Assembly (NCBI RefSeq): GCF_008704935.1
Contig: NZ_CP023692.1
Coordinates: 1,054,001-1,118,000 of the forward strand
DNA: 64,000 bases
From: Streptomyces vinaceus
GTDB lineage: Bacteria > Actinomycetota > Actinomycetes > Streptomycetales > Streptomycetaceae
Direction of reading: 5' to 3'
Shown: piece by piece, positions 38,315-48,393 of the stretch
Layout: every line of letters begins with the position of its first letter
Position numbering within the stretch: the stretch's first letter is position 1
Notes under the pieces: generated by a model
Told to the model about the DNA's origin: nothing
What the model saw: only the letters and a program-made list of their open reading frames with translations
The model's database searches: none
Made by a program: the position numbers and the translations under genes

Positions 38315-40162
38315 ATGGCCGGCAGCCGGGCGCACAACTTGTACCGCCGCCGCTGCGACCGGGAGAACGGCCTTCCACGGGGCGGCGGCGCACGGCTCCC
38401 CCTGGCCGCGAGGAGAGGGCCTCTCCCACCCCGCGGCATGACGCGGCACCTCACGGTCGCACGCCGGGGGCCCCGCCCACCGGCCCCGCCCCGGGCCGAC
38501 CGTGCCCCCCACGAACTGATGGTGTTCTCCGGCGCCCTGTTCGACACCCTGGACGAAGGCGAGATCCTGAGCCTGGCCATGGACCACATAGCCGTCGCGG
38601 GGCCGTACAGCGCCGAGGCCGGATACCTCACGGTGGACGGGGACCTGGTCCCCAGCCCGAGGAACGGGCCGGTCCATGCCGTGGCCGTGGACCGGAGGGT
38701 ACGGGAGCTGGCCGGGGAGGACGGGCCTGTGCTCGTGCCCGGCCGGCCCTGGGGCCGGGCCCTGGGGCTGCGCGGGCTTGAGGGGCTCCACGGCTACCTC
38801 GTGGTGACGTCCCGCTCCCGGCCCACCGACGCCGAGCGCTCCCTGCTCGCCGCGCTCGTCCGGCACACCGCCGCCGCACTGTCGGTCGCCTTCGCGCACC
38901 GCCGCCAACGCGAGGACGCGCTGGAGCTGCACCGGCTGAGGGAGGAGCGGACGGCCCTCCAGGGGCGGCTGATCTCCGTCGTGGCCGAGCTGGGGTACCA
39001 GCGGGCGGTTCACACGCTCATGGCCGATGTCGCCGCCTCGGGCGGAGGCGAGGAAGCCATCACCGGCGCACTGCACGCTCTCACCGGACTCCCCGCGCTG
39101 GTCGAGGACCGCTTCGGTCGGCTGAGGTCCTGGACAGGTCCCGATCGCCCCGACCCCTATCCCCCACCGGACCCCGTGCGCCGGGACGAAATGCTGCACG
39201 CCGTCGCCCGTCGGGCCGGGCCGGTGCGTATGGAGGACCGGCTGGTCACCCTGGTCCGCCCGCAGGGCGAGATCCTGGGCGTGCTGGCCCTGGTCGATGC
39301 CCGGGGCGAGGCCGACGAGCACACCGTGCTCGCGCTGGAACACGCCGCCGCGTCGCTCGCCCTGGAGCTGGCGCACCTGCGCAATCTGGCCGAAGTGGAG
39401 CTGAGGCTGCACCGCGAGCTGGCCGACGACCTCCTGGCAGGTACGGACGGGGCGAGCGCCTACGCCCGGTCCGAGGCAGTCGGACACGACCTGCACCGCA
39501 GCCACTACGTCGTAGTGGTGCAGTGGTCGAACCGGACGGCGGACGATTCCTTCGCGCAGACCGTGGGCCGGGCGGCCTCAGCCGTGGGCATGCACTCTCT
39601 GCTGACCCGGCGGTCCGACCACGTGGTCCTGGTCGCCGACGACCGCCCGCACGCCCGCGCGCTGTACGAGGCGCTCTCCCGGGAGACCGGGACACGTTCG
39701 GGGACCATCGGCGTGAGCTCCCCCTGCGACACCCTGGACGACATCCCCCACCGCTACGAAGAGGCGCAGCGCGCCCTGGAAGTGCGCCGCAACTCCCGCG
39801 AGCACTACGGCACGACGTTCTACGACGAGCTGGGCCTCTACCGCATCCTGGGACCCGGCAACGATTACCGGGAACTGGAGGCGTTCGTCCACGAGTGGCT
39901 CGGGCAGCTGATCGACTACGACTCCCGGCACCACACGGCCATGGTGGAGACGCTGTGCCGGTACTTCGACTGCGGCGGCAACTACGACGAGACCGCCGAA
40001 TCCCTCGCGATCCACCGCAGCACGCTGCGCTACCGGCTCCAGCGCATCCGCAACATCAGCGGCAACGACCTCGCGAACGTCGAGGACCGGCTCAACCTCC
40101 AGGTGGCGACCCGAGTGTGGAAGATCGTGCTGCGCGAACAGGCAGGAGACCCGCATCGTTGA
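38315..40162 (+). CDS. PucR/CdaR-like transcriptional regulator
   Basis: About 615 residues. An N-terminal GAF-like sensory region (about 70-200), a second ligand-like region, a CdaR/GGDEF-like domain (from DLLAGTDGASAYARSEAV), and a C-terminal helix-turn-helix of the PucR type (CRYFDCGGNYDETAESLAIH, RSTLRYRLQRI). ATG 38315 follows GGAG; ATG 38438 is an alternative that removes a basic stretch. It is divergent from the dnaK stress operon and 398 bases away, so that operon is its likely target. Inducer unknown. Confidence 0.85.
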   Translation: MAGSRAHNLYRRRCDRENGLPRGGGARLPLAARRGPLPPRGMTRHLTVARRGPRPPAPPRADRAPHELMVFSGALFDTLDEGEILSLAMDHIAVAGPYSAEAGYLTVDGDLVPSPRNGPVHAVAVDRRVRELAGEDGPVLVPGRPWGRALGLRGLEGLHGYLVVTSRSRPTDAERSLLAALVRHTAAALSVAFAHRRQREDALELHRLREERTALQGRLISVVAELGYQRAVHTLMADVAASGGGEEAITGALHALTGLPALVEDRFGRLRSWTGPDRPDPYPPPDPVRRDEMLHAVARRAGPVRMEDRLVTLVRPQGEILGVLALVDARGEADEHTVLALEHAAASLALELAHLRNLAEVELRLHRELADDLLAGTDGASAYARSEAVGHDLHRSHYVVVVQWSNRTADDSFAQTVGRAASAVGMHSLLTRRSDHVVLVADDRPHARALYEALSRETGTRSGTIGVSSPCDTLDDIPHRYEEAQRALEVRRNSREHYGTTFYDELGLYRILGPGNDYRELEAFVHEWLGQLIDYDSRHHTAMVETLCRYFDCGGNYDETAESLAIHRSTLRYRLQRIRNISGNDLANVEDRLNLQVATRVWKIVLREQAGDPHR

Positions 40163-40228
40163 CGCGATACAGCAGATCCACTCCGGCCCCGAACCCGGCT
40201 GACCGGTGCGCAGCCCCTCGCGCCGTCG

Positions 40229-42697
40229 TCAGGAGCGCGCGAGCCGGGCCGCGAGGTAGGGCGCGGTGGCGCTGCGGCGGGCTCTCGCCACCTTGGCCGG
40301 CGGGCCCGCCGCGACCACCCGCCCGCCCGCGTCGCCGCCGCCCGGCCCCAGGTCGATGACCCAGTCGGCGGTGGCGATCGTGTCCAGGTCGTGCTCGACG
40401 AGGACGACCGTGTTGCCGGCGTCGACGAGCCGGTGCAGCTGTCGCAGCAGCAGCGCGACGTCCGAGGGGTGCAGCCCCGCCGTCGGTTCGTCGAGCAGGT
40501 AGAGCGCGTGGCCGCGGCGGGCCCGCTGCAGTTCGGTGGCCAGTTTGATGCGTTGCGCCTCACCACCGCTGAGCTCCGTCGCGGGCTGCCCCAGCCGCAG
40601 GTACCCCAGTCCCACCTCGCGCAACGTCTCCAGACTGCGGGAGGCGGCCGGGAGGGCGGACAGGAACGCGGCGGCGGCGTCGACGGACAACCCCAGCACT
40701 TCCGCGATGTTCTTGCCGCGGTAGGTGACTTCCAGCGTTTCGGCGTTGTACCGGGCACCGTGGCAGGTCGGGCAGGGTGCGTAGGTGCCGGGCAGGAAGA
40801 GCAGTTCCACCGCGACGAATCCCTCGCCCTGGCAGGTCTCGCACCGGCCTTCGGGCACGTTGAAGGAGAACCGTCCGGCCGAGTAGCCGCGCGCCCTGGC
40901 CTCGTCCGTCGCCGCGTACAACTTGCGCACCGCGTCGAACATCCCCGTGTACGTCGCCAGGTTGGAACGGGGGGTTCGGCCGATGGGCCGTTGGTCGACC
41001 CGGACCAGCCGGTCGAACGACTCGACCCCCGACGCGTCCTGGACGTCGACGACCAGCTGCGCCTCGTCGGGCTCCTCGGGTACGAGTCCGAGGTGGCCGC
41101 CGACGACCTCGGCGAGCACCTGCGTCACCAGTGTCGACTTCCCGGAACCGGACACGCCCGTCACCGCCGTCAGCACGCACAGCGGTACGTCGACGGACAC
41201 GTCGTGCAGGTTGTGGCGGGAGACGCCGCTCAGGTGCAGCCAGCCTTGCGGTGTGCGCGGGCGGTGATCGAGCGGCTGGGCGCGCCCGAACAGGTACTGG
41301 CTCGTGGCCGACTCCGCCACCCGCTCCAGACCGGCGACCGGGCCGCTGTACAGCACCCGTCCGCCGCCCTCGCCCGCGCCGGGGCCGATGTCGACCACCC
41401 AGTCCGCCCGCCGTACGACGTCCATGTCGTGCTCCACGACGAACAGCGAGTTGCCCGCCGCCTTCAGGCGCTCCAGCACGTCCAGCAGCGGTTCCGCGTC
41501 AGCCGGGTGCAGGCCCGCGGAGGGTTCGTCGAGGACGTAGACGACGCCGAACAGCCCCGAGCGCAGCTGGGTGGCGATCCGCAGGCGCTGGGCCTCGCCG
41601 GGCGACAGGGTCGTCGAGCGGCGACCGAGGCCGAGATACCCGAGGCCCAGGTCGAGCAGTACGTCGACCCGCGCGACCAGATCGCCGCAGATGCGGACAG
41701 CGACCTCGGTCGTCTCCCCGGATCGGGCGGTCGACGTGGTGGCGTCGGCCTCGGACCGCCCCGCGACGGGCCGCAGCAGCCTCACGACCTCGGTGAGCGG
41801 CATCGCGTTGATCTCGGCGATGGAACGTCCGGCGAAGGTCACGGCGAGCGCCTCGGGCCGCAGTCCGCTGCCCTGACACTCGGGGCAGGGCACGCTCCTG
41901 ACGAACCGGAGCGCCCGTTCGCGCATCTTCTCGCTCTTGGAGTCGGCGAGGACGTGCATGACGTGCTTGCGGGCGCTCCAGAACGTGCCCTGGTAGCCGT
42001 AGTCGACGCGGTCTTCCTCCGGCTCGATGTACACGGAGGGCTGCTCGTCGGTGTACAGCAGCCAGTCCCGGTCCTTCTTCTTGAGCCTGCGCCACGGCCG
42101 GTCGATGTCGATCCCCAGGCCGTTCACGACACTGCGCAGATTGGCGCCCTGCCAGGCGCCCGGCCAGGCGGCGATCGCCCCCTCGCGGATGCTCAGCGAG
42201 GGATCCGGGACGAGCAGGTCCTCGGCGACGTCGTGCACGACGCCCAGCCCGTGGCATTCGGGGCAGGCACCGGCCGTGGTGTTGGGTGAGAACGACTCGG
42301 CTTCCAGCCGTGCCGCCCCGGGGGGATAGGTGCCGGCCCGGGAGTACAGCATGCGCAGCAGATTGGACAGCGTGGTGAGGGTGCCGACCGTCGAGCGCGA
42401 GCTGGGCGACCCGCGCCGCTGCTGCAGGGCCACGGCCGGTGGCAGTCCGGTGATTTCCTGCACGTGCGGTGCACCGACCTGCTGCAACAGTCTTCGGGCG
42501 TACGGTGCCACGGACTCGAAATAGCGCCGCTGGGCCTCCGCGTAGAGCGTGCCGAACGCGAGCGAGGACTTGCCCGAACCGGAGATGCCGGTGAAGGCGA
42601 CCATCGCGTCCCGCGGCACGTCGACGTCGATGTTCCGCAGGTTGTTCTCACTGGCGCCCCGGACATGCACGAACGGGTCGGTCGCGTCCTTGCTCAC
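40229..42697 (-). CDS. UvrA-like ABC-type excinuclease protein (UvrA2-like)
   Basis: 822 residues. Two ABC ATPase modules: Walker A GISGSGKS (37-44) and GVSGSGKSTLV, signature motifs LSPGEAQRL and LSGGEAQRI, and several CxxC zinc motifs (CPECHGLG, CPECQGSG, CPTCHG). Canonical UvrA is about 940-1000 residues; the shorter length suggests the UvrA2/DrrC-like class that can lack the UvrB-binding insert and is linked to resistance to DNA-binding drugs. It follows the PucR-like regulator tail to tail. Confidence 0.85.
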   Translation of the reverse strand: MSKDATDPFVHVRGASENNLRNIDVDVPRDAMVAFTGISGSGKSSLAFGTLYAEAQRRYFESVAPYARRLLQQVGAPHVQEITGLPPAVALQQRRGSPSSRSTVGTLTTLSNLLRMLYSRAGTYPPGAARLEAESFSPNTTAGACPECHGLGVVHDVAEDLLVPDPSLSIREGAIAAWPGAWQGANLRSVVNGLGIDIDRPWRRLKKKDRDWLLYTDEQPSVYIEPEEDRVDYGYQGTFWSARKHVMHVLADSKSEKMRERALRFVRSVPCPECQGSGLRPEALAVTFAGRSIAEINAMPLTEVVRLLRPVAGRSEADATTSTARSGETTEVAVRICGDLVARVDVLLDLGLGYLGLGRRSTTLSPGEAQRLRIATQLRSGLFGVVYVLDEPSAGLHPADAEPLLDVLERLKAAGNSLFVVEHDMDVVRRADWVVDIGPGAGEGGGRVLYSGPVAGLERVAESATSQYLFGRAQPLDHRPRTPQGWLHLSGVSRHNLHDVSVDVPLCVLTAVTGVSGSGKSTLVTQVLAEVVGGHLGLVPEEPDEAQLVVDVQDASGVESFDRLVRVDQRPIGRTPRSNLATYTGMFDAVRKLYAATDEARARGYSAGRFSFNVPEGRCETCQGEGFVAVELLFLPGTYAPCPTCHGARYNAETLEVTYRGKNIAEVLGLSVDAAAAFLSALPAASRSLETLREVGLGYLRLGQPATELSGGEAQRIKLATELQRARRGHALYLLDEPTAGLHPSDVALLLRQLHRLVDAGNTVVLVEHDLDTIATADWVIDLGPGGGDAGGRVVAAGPPAKVARARRSATAPYLAARLARS

Positions 42698-42823
42698 CGT
42701 TCCTGATTACCTGATCTCGCCGGGAACCGCGCGCCAGGCGCCGTCACCGGGCCTCGCTCACACGAGCGTCCGACCGCGCGACCCGAGGCCGGCGTCCACG
42801 TGAGTGAGGCTCGGCGGCAGCGG

Positions 42824-43789
42824 TCAGCGCACCCGGCCGCGTGCCTTCAGCGGCACCGGCGGGAGGGCGGGGGCGGGGATCGGGGGGCCGTCGTAGCCCT
42901 TTACCTCGCCGTATCGGGTGCCCTCCATCCAGTCCTTGCGGAACTGGACGATCTCCTCGTTGGAGCGGCCGATCCAGTTCCAGAACATCACGATCTCCTC
43001 CTCGAAGGGCTCGCCGCCCAGGAGCATCAAGCCGGCGTCCGAGGTGGCGCGGAGGGGGAGTTCCGTGCGGCCGCAGCCCAGGTAGAGCATCGAGCCCGGG
43101 AGGACCGGGACGTCGTCCACGTGGGCCTCGCCCGACATCGACAGCACCGCGTACTCGAAGTCCGGGTCCAGGGGGAGGCGGGTTTCCGTGCCCGCCGCCA
43201 GTGCCAGGTCCGCGCCCACGATCGGGGTGTACGCCGTGCCCGGCGAGGTCGCGCCGTCCAGGGTGCCCAGGATCACCGTCGCCGTCAGACCGGGGGCCGT
43301 GACGTGCGGGAGCTCCGCGTGGTGCTGGAAGTGCGGTTCCACGTTGCGGTGGGCGTCCGGCAGGGCCACCCACAGCTGGGCGCCGTGCAGGAAGCGGGCG
43401 TGCGGGCGCGGGCTCTCCTCGGAGTGGCTGATGCCGCGGCCCGAGGTCATCAGGCCCAGCTCGCGCGGGCGGATCGTCTCCAGGCTGCCCACGCTGTCCC
43501 GGTGCAGCACCTCGCCCTCGTGCAGCCAGCTCACGGTCTGCAGACCCGAGTGGGGGTGGGGGGCGACCTGCATGCCGGGCTCGTCGGCGATGTCGTCGGG
43601 GCCGTAGTGGTCGACGAAGCACCAGGCGCCCACCATGCGGCGGCCCAGGTTCGGCAGGAGTCGGCGGACCTCGGTGGATTCCCCGAGCTTGACCGTGCGC
43701 GGGCTGAGGAGCTCGCGTACGGGTTCGGCCACGACGAAACCGCGGCCGCCGCAGGCGGAGAGAGCGGGCTGGCGATCGAGATTGCTCAT
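42824..43789 (-). CDS. Pirin family protein
   Basis: 321 residues, bicupin. N-terminal pirin cupin with VGAWCFVDHYGPDDI, HPHSGLQTVSWLHEGEVLHRDS and the GRGISHSEE block (all parts of the conserved metal site), and a C-terminal cupin (GGEPFEEEIVMFWNWIGRS). Pirins bind Fe or other metals; some have quercetinase activity. The gene appears leaderless: on the minus strand TAGGTT (43797-43802) ends seven bases before the ATG. Confidence 0.92.
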   Translation of the reverse strand: MSNLDRQPALSACGGRGFVVAEPVRELLSPRTVKLGESTEVRRLLPNLGRRMVGAWCFVDHYGPDDIADEPGMQVAPHPHSGLQTVSWLHEGEVLHRDSVGSLETIRPRELGLMTSGRGISHSEESPRPHARFLHGAQLWVALPDAHRNVEPHFQHHAELPHVTAPGLTATVILGTLDGATSPGTAYTPIVGADLALAAGTETRLPLDPDFEYAVLSMSGEAHVDDVPVLPGSMLYLGCGRTELPLRATSDAGLMLLGGEPFEEEIVMFWNWIGRSNEEIVQFRKDWMEGTRYGEVKGYDGPPIPAPALPPVPLKARGRVR

Positions 43790-43895
43790 ACGGCACAACC
43801 TAGTACCGTCGCCCGCGCCGCGTTCGGTGGAATGTCCGGCCGCCCTCACGTGTTGGGGGGTGCGGAGACCTCACCTGAACGGCGGAAGGGATGCC

Positions 43896-44258
43896 ATGGA
43901 GGCCATGGACGCGACCACGGGCTACCTCGGGCACGGCACGGCGGCCGAGCGCTGGGAGCGCGCCCGGCTCTTCTTCGACGCGAAGGAGTACGCGCCGGCC
44001 GCGCAGATCCTGCACGCGCTGGCACAGGAGGCCCCCGAGCAGCTCGCGCCCCGGCTGCTGCTGGCCCGCGCCTACTACCACTCCGCGCAGCTCTCGCGCG
44101 CCGAGCACGAGCTCCGCGCCATCCTGGAGCGCTGGCCGGTGGAGGACTACGCGCGGCTGATGCTCGGCCGGACGCTGGAGCGCAGCGGCCGGGCCGACGA
44201 AGCCCGCCCCCACCTGCGGATGGCCGCCGCGATGGCGGGCGAGTTCCCCGAGCGGTGA
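43896..44258 (+). CDS. Small tetratricopeptide-repeat protein
   Basis: 120 residues, soluble. Helical repeats resemble TPR units: AERWERARLFFDAKEYAPAA, LAPRLLLARAYYHSAQLSRAE and DYARLMLGRTLERSGRADEA. TPR proteins bind other proteins. ATG 43896 follows GGAAGGG. It is divergent from pirin; partner unknown. Confidence 0.8.
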   Translation: MEAMDATTGYLGHGTAAERWERARLFFDAKEYAPAAQILHALAQEAPEQLAPRLLLARAYYHSAQLSRAEHELRAILERWPVEDYARLMLGRTLERSGRADEARPHLRMAAAMAGEFPER

Positions 44259-44351
44259 GCCGGCACAGCGCGGGGAGCGGGCCGGCGAGGAGCGGACGAG
44301 TGGGCGAGTAGTGCGGGGCCCGGGCGCCGCCTCGGTTAGCCTGGGGTCACG

Positions 44352-45548
44352 ATGAACCGTCTGACCACGCCTTACGGCTCCTACGAGCTCACCCGCTTCC
44401 CCGAAGACCCGCGCGACCAGCTCCGCGCCTGGGACGCCGCCGACGAGTACCTGCTGCGCCACCTCGCCTCGGGTACGGGCGATCACGGCCCCGTGGACCT
44501 GGCCGGCGCGGGGCAGGTCACCATCCTCGGGGACCGCTGGGGGGCACTGACGACGGCGCTGGCCGCGTTCCACCCGGCGCAGATCACCGACTCCTACCTC
44601 GCCCGGGCCGGCACCGCCGCCAACCTGGACCGTGCCGGGATCGGCACCGCCAAGTCCACCGTGCGGCTGCTGACCACGCAGGACGCGCCGCCCGAGCGGA
44701 TCGACGTACTCCTCGTACGCGTGCCCAAGAGCCTGGCGCTGCTGGAGGACCAGCTCTACCGGCTGGCCCCGCACGTGCACGCCGGCACGGTCGTCGTGGG
44801 CACGGGCATGGTCAAGGAGATCCACACCTCCACGCTGAAGCTCTTCGAGAAGATCCTCGGCCCGACGAAGACCTCGCTGGCCGAGAAGAAGGCCCGGCTG
44901 ATCTTCTGCACGCCGAGCGCCACCTCGACGCGTGCCGTCGACCCGTGGCCGGTGACGTACACGCTGGACGAGGACGCGGGCTCGGGCGCCGGCCTCACCG
45001 CCGTCAACCACGCCGGCATCTTCTGCGCGGACCGGCTCGACGTCGGCACCCGCTTCTTCCTCCAGAGCATCCCGAACAACACGAACGGCGCCCGCGTCGT
45101 GGACCTGGGCTGCGGCAACGGCATCGTCGGCACGGCGGTCGCGGTCGCGGACCCCAAGGCCGAGATCGTCTTCACCGACGAGTCGTACCAGGCCGTCGCC
45201 TCGGCCAAGGCCACCTTCCGCGCCAACGTCGAGCGCGAGCGCGAACGGGCCGACTTCCTCGTCGGCGACGGCGTGGCCATGCTGGACCCGGGCTCGGTCG
45301 ACCTGGTGCTCTGCAACCCGCCGTTCCACTCCCACCAGGCGACGACGGACGCGACGGCGCTGCGCATGTTCGCGCAGTCGCGCAAGGTACTGCGCCCGGG
45401 CGGTGAGCTGTGGGTGGTCGCCAATCGCCACATGGGCTACCACACCCATCTGCGCCGCCTGTTCGGCAACAGCGAAGTCGCCGCGAGCGAACCGAAGTTC
45501 GTCGTACTGCGCGCGGTCAAGCAGGAGGAGCGCCGGCGACCCGTGTGA
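44352..45548 (+). CDS. RsmC/RlmG-like rRNA guanine-N2 methyltransferase
   Basis: 398 residues with two methyltransferase-like halves. The N-terminal half (ADEYLLRHLAS, QVTILGDRWGALT) has lost the motifs, as in RsmC/RlmG. The C-terminal half has the SAM loop VVDLGCGNGIVG and the catalytic NPPFHSHQ motif for guanine N2. Targets in this family are 16S G1207 or 23S G1835; which is meant here is not decided. TAGCCT (44337-44342) nine bases before the ATG suggests a leaderless or nearly leaderless transcript. Confidence 0.88.
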   Translation: MNRLTTPYGSYELTRFPEDPRDQLRAWDAADEYLLRHLASGTGDHGPVDLAGAGQVTILGDRWGALTTALAAFHPAQITDSYLARAGTAANLDRAGIGTAKSTVRLLTTQDAPPERIDVLLVRVPKSLALLEDQLYRLAPHVHAGTVVVGTGMVKEIHTSTLKLFEKILGPTKTSLAEKKARLIFCTPSATSTRAVDPWPVTYTLDEDAGSGAGLTAVNHAGIFCADRLDVGTRFFLQSIPNNTNGARVVDLGCGNGIVGTAVAVADPKAEIVFTDESYQAVASAKATFRANVERERERADFLVGDGVAMLDPGSVDLVLCNPPFHSHQATTDATALRMFAQSRKVLRPGGELWVVANRHMGYHTHLRRLFGNSEVAASEPKFVVLRAVKQEERRRPV

Positions 45549-45587
45549 CCTGCCGGTACACCCGCCGGTAGCTCCCCCGGTTCGCCC

Positions 45588-45593
45588 TACACT
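45588..45593 (+). promoter_or_regulatory. -10 element of leaderless MerR gene
   Basis: TACACT ends seven bases before the GTG at 45601, and no ribosome site is present, so the transcript likely starts at the GTG. Confidence 0.45.
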
Positions 45594-45600
45594 CGGCCGC

Positions 45601-46404
45601 GTGAGCAGCCAGGTACGAGAAGACGACGGTACGGACGGCAGTGCACGGAGCCGGAGCCGTACGGGCGGCGCCGGCCAGGACGAAGCGCGCTACCGCCGCG
45701 AGGACCTGGCCCGCGCGGCCGGCGTCAAGGTGCGCAACCTGCGCTACTACCAAGAGCGCGGGCTGCTCCCGCCGCCGCGCCGCGAGGGCCGGATCGCCTG
45801 GTACTCCGCGGACCACCTGACCCGGCTGCGGCTCATCAGCGACCTCCTCGGGCGCGGGTACACCGTGAACGGGATCGCGGAGCTGCTGCACGCCTGGGAG
45901 GCCGGCGGCGGCTTGTCCCAACTCCTCGGCCTGGAGCGGGCGATGACCCGCGACTGGGTCAACGAGGAGCCGGTCACCATGACCCTGGCCGAGCTGCGCG
46001 AGCTGTTCGGCCCGGCGGGGACGGCAGATGACACCCGGCGCGCCGCGGAGCTGGGGTACGTACGGATCGACGGCGACCTGGTCACGCACCGGAGCCGGCG
46101 GCTGCTGGAGGCCACGCTCACGCTCGTGCGGCAGGGGGTGCCGCTCGCGGAGATCCTCGACGCGGGGGACTTCGTACAGGCGCAGGCGGCCGCGGTCGCC
46201 GACCGGTTCGTCGGACTGTTCCGGCGGCATGTGATCGGACCGGACGGGCTGGAGCGGCTTTCGGCCACCCAACTGGATCACGTCTCGGACGCGGTGTCCG
46301 CGCTCCGTCCGGTGGCGGGCGAGGTCGTGGCTTCGGAGTTCGCCCGGGCGATGTCCCGGCGCATGGAGGCGGAGGTCGCCGAACTGCTCCGCAAGGACGC
46401 GTAA
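45601..46404 (+). CDS. MerR family transcriptional regulator
   Basis: 267 residues. After a disordered 30-residue N-terminus comes the MerR winged helix-turn-helix (YRREDLARAAGVKVRNLRYY, then QERGLLPPPRREGRIAWYS). The C-terminal part (about 130-265) is a helical effector region with no Cys, so it does not sense metals by thiols. Target unknown; no divergent partner gene is close. Confidence 0.9.
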   Translation: MSSQVREDDGTDGSARSRSRTGGAGQDEARYRREDLARAAGVKVRNLRYYQERGLLPPPRREGRIAWYSADHLTRLRLISDLLGRGYTVNGIAELLHAWEAGGGLSQLLGLERAMTRDWVNEEPVTMTLAELRELFGPAGTADDTRRAAELGYVRIDGDLVTHRSRRLLEATLTLVRQGVPLAEILDAGDFVQAQAAAVADRFVGLFRRHVIGPDGLERLSATQLDHVSDAVSALRPVAGEVVASEFARAMSRRMEAEVAELLRKDA

Positions 46405-46542
46405 GGCCGCCCGGCAAGCGGTGACCGACGGGTAGGAGTCGGCCGAAAAGGCACGGTCGCACAACCTTGCCAACCCCCATTGGCACTCTTACATTCAACT
46501 CGTCGGTAACAACGGTGCACAGCCGGAATAAGGGACGATCTC

Positions 46543-47195
46543 ATGGCAGATTCCCCCAACTTATCGGATACCTCCGCCCCGCCCGGCAGAGACGGCGGCG
46601 GCGAAGACGCCGGAGGCGGACGCGTCCGCTGGCGCCGCTTCGCCGTCCTGACCGTCCCCGCCATCGCCGTGACCGCGGGTCTCGGCATCGCCCTCGCGCA
46701 GGGCGCCCTCGCCGCCTCCTTCGCGGTATCGGGCCAGCAGTTCAAGGTGTCGGCGACGAGCCTGGAGGGCGAGGGCTTCGCCCAGTACGGCAGTGTCGAC
46801 GTCAACGCCCGCGAGGAGCTCATCCCCGTGGCGGTCACCGCCATCAAGGAGGCCAAGCTCCACAGCCTCTGCCAGTCGGTCGTCACCACGCTCCCGGTCG
46901 TCGGCGACATCTCCCTCAACCTCACCGCGGGCAAGAAGGCCCCCGTCGAGGCCAGCAACCTGTTCGTCGACGCAACCCAGCTCGCCGGCGACGCCGTGTT
47001 CAGCAACATCGAGATCGGCCGCGACGCCTCCACCCTCGACAAGGGGCCGGCGGACGCCGTGGGCATGCAGGACCTGTTCGCCCAGCAGGCGGACTCGGTC
47101 AGCATCACCGATCTGCAGCAGACGGCCTGGGCCACGAACGCGGGCACCTTCAAGCTCTCCGGGCTCAGCATGAACGTCAGCAAGGGCAAGAAGGA

Positions 47196-47205
<10 letters not shown>
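46543..47205 (+). CDS. DUF6230 family protein
   Basis: 220 residues. Disordered acidic N-terminus, one membrane span (about 33-58), then an outside domain with GQQFKVSATSLEGEGFAQYG and a C-terminal Cys (KKECF). Family knowledge: DUF6230 proteins occur in actinomycetes next to DUF6114; some are mis-annotated as cholesterol esterase. Role unknown. It overlaps the next gene by ten bases. Confidence 0.85.
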
Positions 47206-48289
<1,084 letters not shown>

Positions 48290-48296
48290 CGGGCCG

Positions 48297-48324
48297 CTGC
48301 GGCCCCGTACGCACGGGGCCGCAG
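48297..48324. terminator. Perfect hairpin 1 after the secreted-protein operon
   Basis: CTGCGGCCCCGT and ACGGGGCCGCAG form a perfect 12-base stem with loop ACGC, eight bases after the stop of the secreted protein. Confidence 0.75.
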
Positions 48325-48331
48325 TCGGGAC

Positions 48332-48369
48332 GGCCCGCCGGCCCCGGAGCGATCCGGGGCCGGCGGGCC
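48332..48369. terminator. Perfect hairpin 2 between convergent operons
   Basis: A perfect 17-base stem GGCCCGCCGGCCCCGGA / TCCGGGGCCGGCGGGCC with loop GCGA. It ends 25 bases from the stop of the penicillin acylase-like gene on the other strand, so it can stop both. Confidence 0.75.
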
Positions 48370-48393
48370 TTGCCGCGCCTGCGGCCGGGTCCC